Assembly (NCBI GenBank): GCA_950106755.1
Contig: OX467084.1
Coordinates: 1,302,001 to 1,366,000 of the forward strand
Source of the DNA: Climacium dendroides
Lineage: Eukaryota > Streptophyta > Bryopsida > Hypnales > Climaciaceae
Direction: 5' to 3'
Length of the DNA: 64,000 nt
Positions 37,140 through 48,732 of this stretch are shown piece after piece; the first letter of the stretch is position 1; every line of letters begins with the position of its first letter. The position numbers were made by a program, and so were the translations under genes. Under the pieces are notes generated by a model. The model saw only the letters and a list, made by a program, of their open reading frames with translations, ran no database searches and had not been told where the DNA came from.

Positions 37140-37314
37140 GAAACAGGCTGCTATCGAGGAGGAAGAGAAGCGGCAGAAGAGGAGGAAAAGAAGAGAAAGA
37201 GAAGCGGCAGAAGAGGAGGAAGAGAAGTGGCAGAAGAAAGAGCAGCGCCGTGAGGAAAAGCGTCGGCAGCGGGAGCAAGAGGAGGGAGTTCGATCACAAG
37301 TTCCGGGCAGGACT
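36863..37314 (+). repeat. 226-bp tandem duplication in CWC21 exon 2
   Basis: Unit 1 (about 36863-37088) and unit 2 (about 37089-37314) are nearly identical, differing at only a handful of bases. Because 226 is not a multiple of three, unit 2 is read in another frame. Confidence 0.92.
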
Positions 37315-37339
37315 CTGAACCAAGTGCAACGTCCTTAAT

Positions 37340-39740
37340 TGTACTATAACCTCTTATATTGTTGACTGTCTATTTCTTATATCTCGGAACTTAGTATGCT
37401 TCTATGTGAAAAATAGGCTTATTTACCTGATTACAGAGTAGGATTATATCAGACAGAAATCTTGTTATCAACATTGCATAGGGACTTTATGCCTGTACTC
37501 TTGAAGTCATTGAGTGATCCATGAATAGTAGATGATGGCCCAGCAAGTACTGTACATTGGTATCATTTTTTGTAGCAACTTCTCTTTTTCGCTGAAAATT
37601 GCGGTTGACATGTGAAGGAAATGAGCTCAGTTGTGCAGGTCAAATATGTTAAATTAATGCTATCCAGAGCGTCAAAATTAGAGAAGTCCGTTTAGAGAAG
37701 TCCCAATTGCCCATGATCGTTGTCTTCAGAGATTTGGGCACTTAAACGTCACAAATTTTAGCGATATGAAACACAGCTTATGAACTTTCATTCTGAATGA
37801 TAAGGTTAGAGATCGATCATGAATGAAATTCTTGTCGATCGGTGCATATGCTCGATACAAGTGCCGCCTTTATGCACGTCAGTCTGACCTGGGAAATGAA
37901 TTGATTTGGAACATTGTCTCCTTGAAAACAATTATTAGCTAGTTAGGACCGATCGAGGGATCGTATGAATGCATGATCGATCAATGCTTAGGCTTAAAAT
38001 TTTGAGAGTGTTGCGTGCACTCAGCGCTGGTCCCGAGCTTGGCTTTGATTTCTCACTGCGGTGAAGATCGATCAGGACACTGCATGCACGTACCTGTCTA
38101 AAATTGTAGGTACAAACGTTCGTCACATTCAAGGTACTGATTAACAGATTGTCTTGAGCTAGTTGAATATGGGATTGCTTCGAATTATTTGGAATGCATG
38201 TGTATATTTACTTACGCAATAAGTCTTCAAACCTGGTAATAAGCATCTTCGCTGAGGCTCTTCACGTTTTTTTAGCATTTGTCAACAATATTACGGGTTA
38301 ATGATTGTGTGAAGCGTGGCTTGATACATGCGTCTGTTGAAACATTAACTCGGTTGTTATTTTAATCGGTCAATTACCAATACTATGTAAACGAGCTCAG
38401 TTGTGAAGGTCAAATTAACACAATTCAGAGCATCAAACTTGTAATATTCACTCACAAACAGGTCTAATAGTTTCAACCCCAAGTTTCAACCCTAATTCGT
38501 CAACCCTTTCATCCCTAATCTCCTGTACGTAACTGTGGATCTCAATAACCTAAAGTCGTATTATGACTGTGCTCTGACATATACCGGTAACTTGGCTTAC
38601 CGTGTGCACCTTCTACACAATTAGGTGTGTGAAGTTTCAATATTACCGGTTTCAAAGTTTTTATTATTATAATAGAAGGGGCTGTCTTAAGGTAGACTTC
38701 TTGAATCCTACGCTTTTGTCATACCAACTTGGGGAGGACACTCCTTATATGTTTGGGGGACCCAAGTGTGGTGATGGGGTATTTTTTGGGGGTCTATTTA
38801 CCTCTTAGAAAGCATTTAAAGGGCTCCTATCATTACCTAAAGCAAAAAAATCATCCATATTATCATATTTATCATTACTTATAATATGTAAGTCAAAGAA
38901 ATTTATTGGAGGCTATTTTCTTTGTAAGGAAAAAAATTAACTAAAAAAATAATGAGAATAAAAGTGACTAGAAAATACCTTATAGAAGAAAGGCTTCAAG
39001 TTATAGCTGAAAAATGTATGCCATCTATAACAATGCATACTTCAACACAAATAGCATGAATGAGAATCAAAAGCAAGACATTAAAAATGAAAAAGTATTA
39101 AAGAGGTTTTATATACAAAATGTGTTTAAAAACATAGACACGAAGTTCATCACAAAACTATGAATGTAAAACTAGTACTAAAAATGTGAATGCACATCAA
39201 CAACAATGTATCAATGTGCATCAATGTGCATCAATGTGCATCAATGTTTAAATGTGCCTGGTTGTGAATTGTGAACACAAATGTGACAAGTGTGACCAAT
39301 AAGGACGTTTTATATTAGGGCTTACACTTAACCCATTACTGTACCCTATCGCTGCTGTTGATTTTTCATCTGCCAAGGACTGACCAAAATGTTCAAGTAT
39401 GTCAGAGCGAGGTAGACGATATATTCATGAAGATTCTCCATTCCTACTATGACAACACCACCCTGTTGCCGTTCTAATGCCCTCCATCGCATGTAAGAAA
39501 ACAAAATCAGGCTCTATGACATGGTGCTACCCAAACTTTAGAGAGGTCGTTCGAGACACTAGCCATGTTGAACTCCTGCATCCAACCAGATTGCAAACAT
39601 TGACGGAGTTCGATCATTAAATTTGTCATTTCATCCACAATACATCAATACTTCAAAACCATCAAGTCAAGTATCATCATTAGGATGAGTCTTGTACCTT
39701 CAATTTCCGAGGGAATTTGAACGTTTACTTTAACCTATTC
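37340..39740. other. intergenic DNA downstream of CWC21
   Basis: Contains the CWC21 3' flank. A direct repeat around GAGCTCAGTTGTG..GGTCAAAT occurs at about 37623 and 38393. An open frame at 38602-38808 (ends FFGGLFTS) has no recognisable family. A perfect 10-bp microsatellite lies at 39209-39247. Confidence 0.45.
39209..39247. repeat. 10-bp tandem repeat (GTGCATCAAT)
   Basis: Almost four exact units in a row. Confidence 0.9.
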
Positions 39741-39744
39741 CTAA

Positions 39745-40140
39745 TCCTCTCTTGTGCATCACCCAAACTATCACATATATGTACAGCCACAGCTATGTTT
39801 AGCAAGTCCACCAATCATCACATTCTAGGGGATTACATTGTGATCTTCCATCCTCTCAAAAACCACTTGTGCATCATCCAAACTGCCACATTTACCTTAC
39901 ATGTGAACAAGTGCATTGCAAATATGCAAATCCAACTAAAGTCTCGTTTCAATGACATGCATGTGAACCTCCTTCATCCACTCTGTAGCCCCAATGCTTG
40001 CACACGCATTCCAAATGATAGCATAAGTGAATGCATTCAGTTTAATGCCTTCTTGTTGCATTTGAAGAAACAGTTCATATGTGGTGTGCCTATAGCCATG
40101 CTCTACAAGGCAATTCATTAGAGTACATGCATTCAATCTA
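39745..40140 (-). pseudogene. PPR-protein fragment, disabled
   Basis: Reading leftward from 40140: CLVEHGYRHTTYELFLQMQQ, then NACASIGATEWMKEVHMHVI, then after stops NALVHM.GKCGSLDDAQVVFE and WN-type MIGGLAKH. These are P/L/S-type pentatricopeptide repeats of the kind numerous in moss organelle RNA-editing PPR proteins. At least three in-frame stops (after ETRL, HM and VIP) disable it. Intact relatives would bind organellar RNA. It continues without a gap into the crooked-neck fragment. Confidence 0.75.
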
Positions 40141-40602
40141 GCTCGGGCAATTTCACCACTCTTCACTTCAAACTTCGCATACCGAATCCAAACTTTATCA
40201 CCAGGGTGACATTCTACATACCTACATGTTTCAAACCAAAGCAAAGAAAGTTAAGTGGAATACATTATAAAGGACATCCAATATGACAAGGCCAAAAATA
40301 AGAACTACAATGAAATGCTATGAACGCTATATCCTAAACAGATCAAGTATAGCATTTGAACTCCAACTTCCATGATAGGTCAAAAGTCCCAAATTACCAA
40401 ACCTATCGTGGATTGACCTTGCCTAATCGATTTCGTTGTATCAAAGTTCAAACATAATATATACAGCCCAACCATGATGATCAGGTTCCCAAGTCATCCA
40501 TCGCTTAAAGATTTGTTGAGCTCTAGGCAAATTTCCTAACATCTCCTCCATATGAATATACTTGTACTAGAGCTGGTCGATTCTCGGAAGCAAAGACACA
40601 GC
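40140..40602 (-). pseudogene. crooked-neck (CLF/CRNKL1) splicing-factor fragment, disabled
   Basis: Leftward from 40602: QAVSLLPRIDQL-stop-YKYIHMEEMLGN, then QQIFKRWMTWEPDHHGWAVY, then broken FEL-stop-YNEID-stop-ARSIHDRF. After a retained intron with acceptor TAG near 40225 comes YVECHPGDKVWIRYAKFE, then GEIARAR. These are consecutive HAT repeats of crooked neck, a scaffold of the Prp19-associated spliceosome complex. The retained intron shows a DNA-level copy, not a retrocopy. Three or more stops make it non-functional. Confidence 0.8.
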
Positions 40603-40609
40603 TTGCGAA

Positions 40610-41460
40610 ACATTTCCAAATATGTGCTACGTATATTATGAAGCAAAGGGACAATACGTCTTGGCATTCAATGCAATGATTAGTGCAAAAATACCTTGAT
40701 ATCCATAGTTGTGCGAATAGAAGCATCGTATCCACATTCCATACCAAAAATCATCTTGCATTTCTGTCAGTTAGAAACTGACGTAAATGCTCTGCATCAT
40801 TTCAATCTAGAGAGTAGACCTCATTTCCAGGGTTATATGCCAAGGTCACGGTATAGATAATGCAATCAATGTCAATCTATTTGCTATCAGTATGATCATA
40901 TTTGAATTTGTCTTATCCAATTTATTTGCGGTAATACTGCAACATGACCTCAATATGTGGATTTTGAGTTTTTCGCTTTCCATTTTCTTCCAACCTCATA
41001 AGCAAGTCCACGGGCTTCTGCAGTACATCAAACTGCTTTCTATTGTGCCGCCTCATGGCTTGGACTCTACCCAACCAGCAAGCACTTATTGGAGGCTATT
41101 GAATGTTGCTCTTCTCATGCTTACCACTGCCCCCCCAACCTCCTTGCAGCATTCCAAGCAAAAAAAAATCACTACCCCGTATCCATTGATATTAGCAGTT
41201 CTCAACAACCACTGATTGTCTTCCAACGAGGAGCACTGTAATTCCCTCTTCATCTTCTCGCTGTGTTTAAAGTAGCGAGCCCAAATGTCCTTCAAAATCA
41301 GAGTGAAATACAATTGATGCTCTAAAGAATTAGTGACTCCCAATGTCCTACTAATCCTAGAGTTTGCTATTGCATCCAGATTTGGGATTGCACCTTGTCG
41401 TATGCGTAGTTAGCTGTAAGTATCTTTACAACAACAAAATGTTGCAAGATGACATGAGTT
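40610..41460. other. region beside the crooked-neck fragment, no gene recognised
   Basis: Short frames at 40892-41215 (+) and 41086-41343 (-) show no domain I know. It may be further decayed gene-copy or repeat DNA. Confidence 0.35.
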
Positions 41461-44400
41461 ATTGTCCCGGGGAATTCTAATATGGTGCCGTTTGATTCAA
41501 GACCTTCCAGATTGTCCCTATCTCTCCTCAAACCTCCAATCCACCCATAAGGGCTATTACTTCGTTACTCCGTTCCAGAAACAAAAGACTTTCTAGATTC
41601 CAATCCGGATCCGGTCACACCCAGAATCCAGTTCCATCTCTTCAACTATTAGTTTTTGTTGCCTCTATTTTACCCTCAGAGGGTCCGTCCTTGATCTAAA
41701 GAGGGGTGGAGACTCACCACTCGTTTGTCTAATACTTCTAAACTCCAACTTTAATTGACAACACACCCAGATGACAAAGTTGCACTTTTGAGGATAAGAA
41801 AGTATTCTCTCACAGTTTCTGGATTGTCCGATCCGGAGATAGGTCACACAGAGGTACTTCACTATTCCTCTTACTACAACCGATCCAGATTTTTCAGATC
41901 CGAGGGGTAGAATGTTAATAGAAGATTAGCTCATTAATTCAGAGGTTGGTAGATCTTCCGGTGTAGTGGAAAATCTTCCTATTGGCGGTTGCTTATCTCC
42001 GCATGGAATCACCCTGATTTCGGACTCGCATTGACCTCCACTTTCCTACCCAAATCATCGATACAACAATTTAAAGGCATGTTACGCTTACACTCCTTCA
42101 CCTAGATCACATCTTTTTACAACTATTCCAACACCCAAAGGTCTGTCATTTACAATCCGGATTCCTCCTCACCCATCCCTCTCTTACTCCAAAGCAAAAG
42201 TACACATATACCAGCCACAACTCTATGCACAAAGTTAAACTAGTGGTACCCTAGCTTCCTTGAATTAAAGAAGGGAAATGAAATGATATAAACGAACGCA
42301 CTAGGATGGAATGCAAGGCAACTAATTTGCCCACCCTTGAATACTTATACAAAAAACAAAGTCAAAACGCTAAAACGCCTAAAAAGGCCCTTGGAAATAC
42401 AAACAACCAATCAATGAATACCTCGAGATATCCGGAAGAATCACTGCTAGTTGTCTCAAGAAAGCCGGAGATTCCTAAGCTACTTGCCCTAGAAATCCGG
42501 AACTCGGACCCATGCTTGGAAACTCGTTTCGGATTCAAAACTATCTGTCCCTAAAACACTACTACCTCGCCTTCCGAGTCTTCTTTGATCGGCTACTCAC
42601 ATGACTCGCCGACATTCCCTTTCCATTCCTAGCCGGAGTTGTCTTTATTGCCACGCGGGTCTGAATGTGACACTATGCTGGAGATGGATTGCTATCCTCC
42701 TCTATTCCGGAAGTAGAATGAGCGCTCTCTTCCTCGGAGTCTTTGATAATTTGCACCTCCTTTTCTTTCTACGGAGGCGTCTCCTCTAGTGCCATTGGTT
42801 CGCTCTCCTTCTTCAGAGTGGTCTCCTACATGTGCGTGAAACTATCCAGATTCGTCCGAGCCGGATTGGTCATCGCTCCAATCCGCTTGATTAAATCACC
42901 CCTAGCCCCCTTCCTCGGAACTTTGAAGGTTCCTCCTAAAAGATTTGGTGCCGTCTGGGCCTTGGGAGGTTCCGGTGTTAAAGCTTTTGGTGGCACCGGA
43001 ACAGACTTAGCACTAGATTCATACTCTGGTTCCGATGATGGCCTCAAGTTCAACTCCATTATGCGCATCTTGCTTGAAGTGGACTCTATCGGCACTAATA
43101 TATCCTTCAGTCCTTCCGTCCGAATTAGTTGGTGTATTAATGGACGTCCTAGAGTACCTATAACAAAAGGAAGTTCCAGAAGGGCTGAGAAATCCATTAC
43201 TTGATTCAGATCCTTGCAATGCAACAGATGCCTTATTTCCACTAGGATACATTCCATTCGGGCGGTGAAATCCACCAAGATTGTTATCACCTTCGTTCCG
43301 ATCACGTGACCCTTCCGTAGTAGTCTTGCGTCAAACAGGGCCGCCTTTGTGGCGACATTTGTTGGCTCGGCTATCGACCCTGATAAGTTCTTGACTAAGG
43401 CAAGGGCCTCCTTTTCCCACTGCTTCGTGGTTGCTAACTCTCCCTCCGCTCAATTCACCCGGGATTGAAGTTGGTCCCGTTCCGTCTCTAGTTCACAGAT
43501 TTGGTCCTCTCTCCTCTTCAAGTCTTCTGGTTTTGGCAACCGCTTGACCGCTTGTGTGATTTAGTCTGATTCCACCTTCAGGATGTCTACAGTCTCAATC
43601 ACAAGATCCACCAGGCTGTCGTGAAGTACCTTGGCTTTCCGTACCCATTCGAACTCGGCATTCAAAAATGCCGACCCTTGGTCCTCTTTTGAATCCTTAC
43701 TTGATTCGCCTTTCTCTATAACCGGAGGTTTGATCCGTGATGACGGATCCGTAGACTTCCTCTTCTTCACCCTCGGATTGGTCAAGTGCTCCTCGAGTTG
43801 TTCTTCCGGTTCCGACTTGACCGGATCCTCTGGCTCCTCTCCAGTAAGCCCATACTTCAAAATGGCATTACCTGTATCGCACTGGACTATCTCTTCATTG
43901 CTTAAGATTTCCTAATGGTGATACAAATGAAAAAGATAGGTGCTAACCAAACTAGCCTTAGCCCGAGTCACATGCTCGGCTAATTTGGCGACAATTTTGG
44001 CTATGATTCTTCCCCAGTGGACGATCCTATTTTTCATAGCCTCAAAAATCGTGTTGGCTACCATAATGGTGACCCACGTGGGTTTTTCCGAATACAAAAT
44101 TGGAATGAAGAACTCTAAAACTCCTATGTCTCTCCTCTTTACAATTACTAATGGTGAACCTGTCTTTAGGGTTCGCCGATCCTAAAAACTTCCCTGCTAT
44201 GAAACGATCTGTCCTCAAGGCTAACTATAAGTGCCCATTTGGTCACTCATGCTTCGGAATTGTTTTTTTTGGATTTTATAAAGTTTTGAGTATAGTTTTA
44301 TATACAAAAAGCCCGAAAAAGAGTGAATAACCAAAACGGAGATGTCACATACCAATATGACCATTGGTCCTAATTGAGGCATTTCTTGTTATTTGTAACC

Positions 44401-45486
44401 AAATCATGCATGTAGATAGGGTAGAAACCCAAAAATTGTACAAAATAACCATGTTTCGTGGAAATTGCCCAACTTTTCTAAACCTGCCTTTTAGTGATAG
44501 ATCCTAACCAAATTGGTCCAAGGGAACTATATAAAAACCTTAGTATAGATTCTTAAAGAGAGGTTTCAGTTTTCCCATTCCATTGGCAAAATAATAGAAA
44601 CTCCAATTGTTAGCCTACAGGTGAAGAAAACTCAAGACGAATTATAGGAGGGCATCTACAACTTAAGTACGGTAGTTCGAAGTAGAAATCATGCCAAGAG
44701 TCCAACGGAGCAATCGGCTCACCAAGATTCCCTTTTATTTGGAAGATTCTTTTTTTATCGGAAGTTAAAGGAGATAGCAGGATTTGATTCTCCCTCCTTA
44801 GATGTGCAAAACGGGAATATGAGTTTGCACATCCCTTGTGGAACTCCATGAGAGGTTCCATGAAAATTCTCGGTTTTTTCTAATCTTCAAAAGATCTTTT
44901 CCCGGGTAGTCAACCGTTGAAAGTAATGATGGGAAATTTCTAGAAATTACCTAGGCAGCGGTAAAATCTCACTAAAAATTAGGGTAGCTTCTTTTATGTT
45001 AATAACAAGCTCCAATAAGTTTCATGGCATTCCGATAGTCAAAAGATGCAAAACCATCAAGATCCTCCAAAATTGGCAAATTTAAAGATTAATCGTGGAG
45101 TTGACTAGCATACGGGGAGCATACGGAATTGGATTAAGGTCAAAGCTAGGTCTTTTCTTACTCCTTTACACCTACTAAAGAGCCTAGGCTAGTTACTTTT
45201 CTTAGAAAAGTTGATCTCCAAAAGTTGGGTTTTTATCCAATTTTGGTCTTCTAGTTAGCACTAGAAATCTTTGTGATTTTGACGTAGGAAAAAGGGCGGG
45301 GGATTTTTGTAAACTAAAAATGGCTTTCTGAAGCCAATGGCGCAATCTGTTTGTGATTTGGAGCATTTCTCCAAAAGTTAGGAATTTGGACCAGCGTAAA
45401 AGTGAAAATTGGGCAAATTAGATGAAAATCTTAATTGATAAGATTACCTTGTAGGAAAAGAGAGGAGGGGGGTGCCCTTGGAAGAG

Positions 45487-45494
45487 TATATAAG
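45487..45494 (+). promoter_or_regulatory. LTR TATA box (copy 2)
   Basis: TATATAAGGGCACTCATTC, matching the TATA context of copy 1 at 13721. Confidence 0.7.
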
Positions 45495-45774
45495 GGCACT
45501 CATTCTCCTCTCAAAACACCCATTAGGTTCATTTTGAACCGCCTTGTTTCCATTTGGGTCCATTTAGTTGGATTTTGGCCATTTAGGCCACGTTGCCAAA
45601 TTTCCTTGCCTTTAGAGCATTTAAAGCTCTTTTGTTGTTGTTTTTGGAGCTCTCTTGAAGGACTTGAGGTCCCTTCAAGCTTTGCTAACTTTTTTGCGTG
45701 TTTTTGTTAAGCTTTTGAAGTGTTATTTTGGATTTTTTGGGTGTTTTATTGAAATACTAACATTTGTACTAATC

Positions 45775-45827
45775 CTAGAGAAAATCCCCCTTCGTACCTT
45801 GGCGATGCCGCTTAGGGGGACCTCTAG
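45775..45827 (+). other. conserved stem-loop in the LTR leader (copy 2)
   Basis: CTAGAG (45775-45780) pairs with CTCTAG (45822-45827), and TCCCCC pairs with GGGGGA inside. The loop sequence is identical to copy 1, while stem pairs differ in a compensated way. Confidence 0.6.
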
Positions 45828-48732
45828 TGTTTGATTTAAAGTATTTTGTGAACTAACACTTGTACTAACCATCACAATACAAGCTCACTGTGTGGGATTT
45901 CCCATTTTTTTGGAGTAAATCCCCCTACAAGCTTTGTTGGTGACAAGTCGCTTGTTGTTGTGGGTTGGATGTGTGTATGAATCTACTAACCATTCCGATT
46001 TGAGTTTATTGTGTGGGATTTCACAATTCTTTGTTGAAAATCCCCCTAGAGCCTTGATAATCGGAATATGTGATCCACGTGAGTATGTCAAGTCTTTCCG
46101 AGAAGCTTTGAGTGAGATTCAAATTTCTCCATGTCCACGTGTGCTTGTTATACCGTGTTCTTTTAAAAGAATTTGAGGTTAATCCCTCTAATACGGCAAA
46201 GCTATCGCCCCTAGCATATGTCTTTAGAAACCTATTAGTTTTGGGTGTTAGAGAAAATACGGCAAAGCTATAACTCTTAGTCTTAGAATTTAGGTGTATT
46301 TCAAAATCATGGCAAAGTTTTGACTTCGTGGGATTTGAATTCTTAGTTATTTTCATTTTGACAGCAAAGCTTTGAACCTCTCCTTTCTTTTGATCATTTC
46401 TATGTAGTTAGGCCTTTGGCCTTAGTTTGGTCAAGTTGTCATTTTTAATATTAGTCTTTCTTTAGGGCCAAGACCAAGGGTGTAGTCAGGACGCTAAGAA
46501 GAAGGGTTAGTACAAATTGAAGTTCAAAATCTCATAGTAGAGGTCAAGAGCTTTCCAGAAACATAAAATACAAAGAAATCCAAGCTAAAATGAGTAAGAT
46601 ACAAGCGGATGAAGTTTCAGACACTAATTAGGACTCAAAACTTCATCCATGCATAACTTCTACTAGAAAAGTCCGATTTGCAAGTTCCACATCAACTTAG
46701 AAAGCTAGTTTTAGCCTCTACAAGGAAAACATATTAGAAGTCTAAAAATAGTAAGCTGTCAAAAGTCAGACCGAGAGCTAAGGCATTTGATAAGGAAATT
46801 AGAAAATAGATTAGAAGGGAAGAAGGATAGATTAGGGAGGTGTGATTAGCAAGGGAGAATGCAAAACAAAGTTCTATCTCACCACTCTTTCAACTCTTAT
46901 AGCTTAGACTAAGTTTGAGTTCAAAAACTCAATAGGAATGATAGTTGTGAATTGAAAACCAAATTGTTAGATTGTTATAGTTGAAGTTGAAGAAGAAGGA
47001 GAAATTTCAAGTATCTAGAACAACCAATAGGATTGAGACACAAAGGGTGGACCATGTGAAATATCGCAAGGTGTCATTAGGCAAGCGAAAAATGAAAAAG
47101 TAGTGGTTAGGAGGTCAAGAGTTTTCTAAGCCAATCATTAGAAAAATATAGTATAAAATCCCAAATAGAAGAAAGGAGGAATAGTAGCTAGAATAGTTGC
47201 AAATTTGTATTAAAAGTCTACTTTCAAGCAGTGAGCATAAATTACCGAGTGATGGAACCATGGAGAAAAATGGAGATCTTGGAAGACTCATCTACAACGT
47301 CCAAGACGACTCACAAAATGAGGTAAGATTCTAAATACCCAAATTACTATCAAATTGCAAAGTAGATGGTTTTAAATACCTTAACCGAACTAACCTTTCA
47401 AGTCAGAATATTAAAACTAGATTTTCTCCAAGTTTTAGATTCAGATTGTGATACCTTTAGTTTAGAGGTTTCCAAAAATGTCTCACACTTAGAAATCCAA
47501 CGAAAAATGAGAAAGATAGAGACGAATGAAGTTTAGGGGTCAAAATGAATGAAAGTTAGATAAATCATCCAAAGTCAACCATATTAGAAAGTCAAATAGT
47601 AAATAGAGTTCAGAGACCAAAAGTCAAATCTCAAGTAAAATTATAAGGTAGATTAGTAGAAATCAATGGATGAAGTTTGATGAACCAATTAGTAGTCAAA
47701 CTTCATCCTTCCATAATTATTGTTAGAAAGCTCGGATGAGGACGAGTTTTATATTTTTAGAAATGGCATAACATGTTCTATCACTTAAAAATGATAAATC
47801 TAGACTGAATTCATTTTGAATAAAAACCACATTGGCTTAGTTAGTTGAGATAAAAGGGTAAAACTTATAGTTATTTAGAATTTCTTGTTGTTTTGTTTAT
47901 TTTTCACATGTAAGAGTTAGAAAAGATCCATTGCTTGGAAGGCACAATAAATTGACGCTAGGCACCCTTAGGACAAAACTTACAAAACAATACAAAGAAC
48001 CTAGTTGTGCAATGCTAGTTTACCATGGGTGGGTAAAAAAGTGCTCACACTAACCCGACTCCACTCTTCTGGAACTGGTAAACATCCGCCCAGATATCTT
48101 CCGTCCACATGACCAGCTGACCTCTTAACGTGAGTTCGAACTGGTTCGGAACTCCACTAATCAACTCCTGAATCATCCCCTCACTTTTCACACTTCACAA
48201 TCGGTGTAATAGACCGACACATCTAATGCTAGTCAGATCTTCCTCTAATTGCTTATACTGTTCCGTAGTCCCCAGAATGGATGGAGAAATGATCTGGACA
48301 GATACAACGAGTTTCCGAGTGGATCCCGATGCCATAAAGCTAAGTGGAAATGAGATACGGGGGAAGGAATACCTAATGCGATCTCTATCTCACCACTTTT
48401 TCACTCAGCTATTAGCGTGGAAGACTAACATACAGAAAAAATGAAGAGTAACTTGGAAGTAGCCAGCTCAAATATAGACACGTCAACTATGGTCATCAGG
48501 ATAACAGCTACAAGACTGTTTCAGAAACGGTACCCTATTCTTGTAGGCCTGGGGTCTACTTTATAGGTCCTGAGTTCCGGCAATTTTCAGATTCCGGATT
48601 TGGATAGGATTCGGTTACAGATTTCACCGTAATGTCTATTCTATAATTCAAGTTCACTTAGACTAAATCCAAATTTTAACCTAAATTTTTTTATATTTTC
48701 ACTTATTTCTATCCATTTCCTTCAAATCTGAA

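Larger units (their letters stand above)
44226..48049 (+). mobile_element. solo LTR (copy 2), 3824 bp, with CTAAC target-site duplication
   Basis: Same family as 12454-16427: begins TATAAGTGCCC (TG mutated to TA) and ends GTGCTCACA. CTAAC is present at 44221-44225 and 48050-48054. By eye the first ~160 bases differ from copy 1 at roughly one position in nine. Relative to copy 1 it has about 300 bp extra in the leader (45840-46200) and lacks one ~455 bp unit near the 3' end. It lies inside the gag frame of copy B. Confidence 0.88.
41460..48335 (-). mobile_element. decayed gag-like retroelement (copy B), split by a solo LTR
   Basis: A gag-like frame begins at ATG 48335 (MASGSTRKL) and reads leftward with one stop (about 48198) to 48055. 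It resumes in the same frame at 44225 beyond the inserted LTR and its CTAAC duplication. Landmarks then follow those of copy A: GKFLGSANPKDRF, NTIFEAM, YLFHLYHH (about 43930), an acidic and basic region with KKRKSTDPSSR, and a second frame 43305-42826. The remainder to about 41460 is non-coding, similar in character to 25.0-26.2 kb. Stops and shifts make it non-functional. No LTRs of its own were found. Confidence 0.6.

Noticed and set aside
39745..40602. A genuine PPR/HAT fusion gene
   Set aside because: In-frame stops occur in both halves and neither end is complete.
12454..48049. A single 35-kb retrotransposon bounded by the two ~4 kb LTRs
   Set aside because: Each LTR has its own perfect 5-bp duplication (GTCAT and CTAAC), and unrelated genes including the P450 and CWC21 lie between them.
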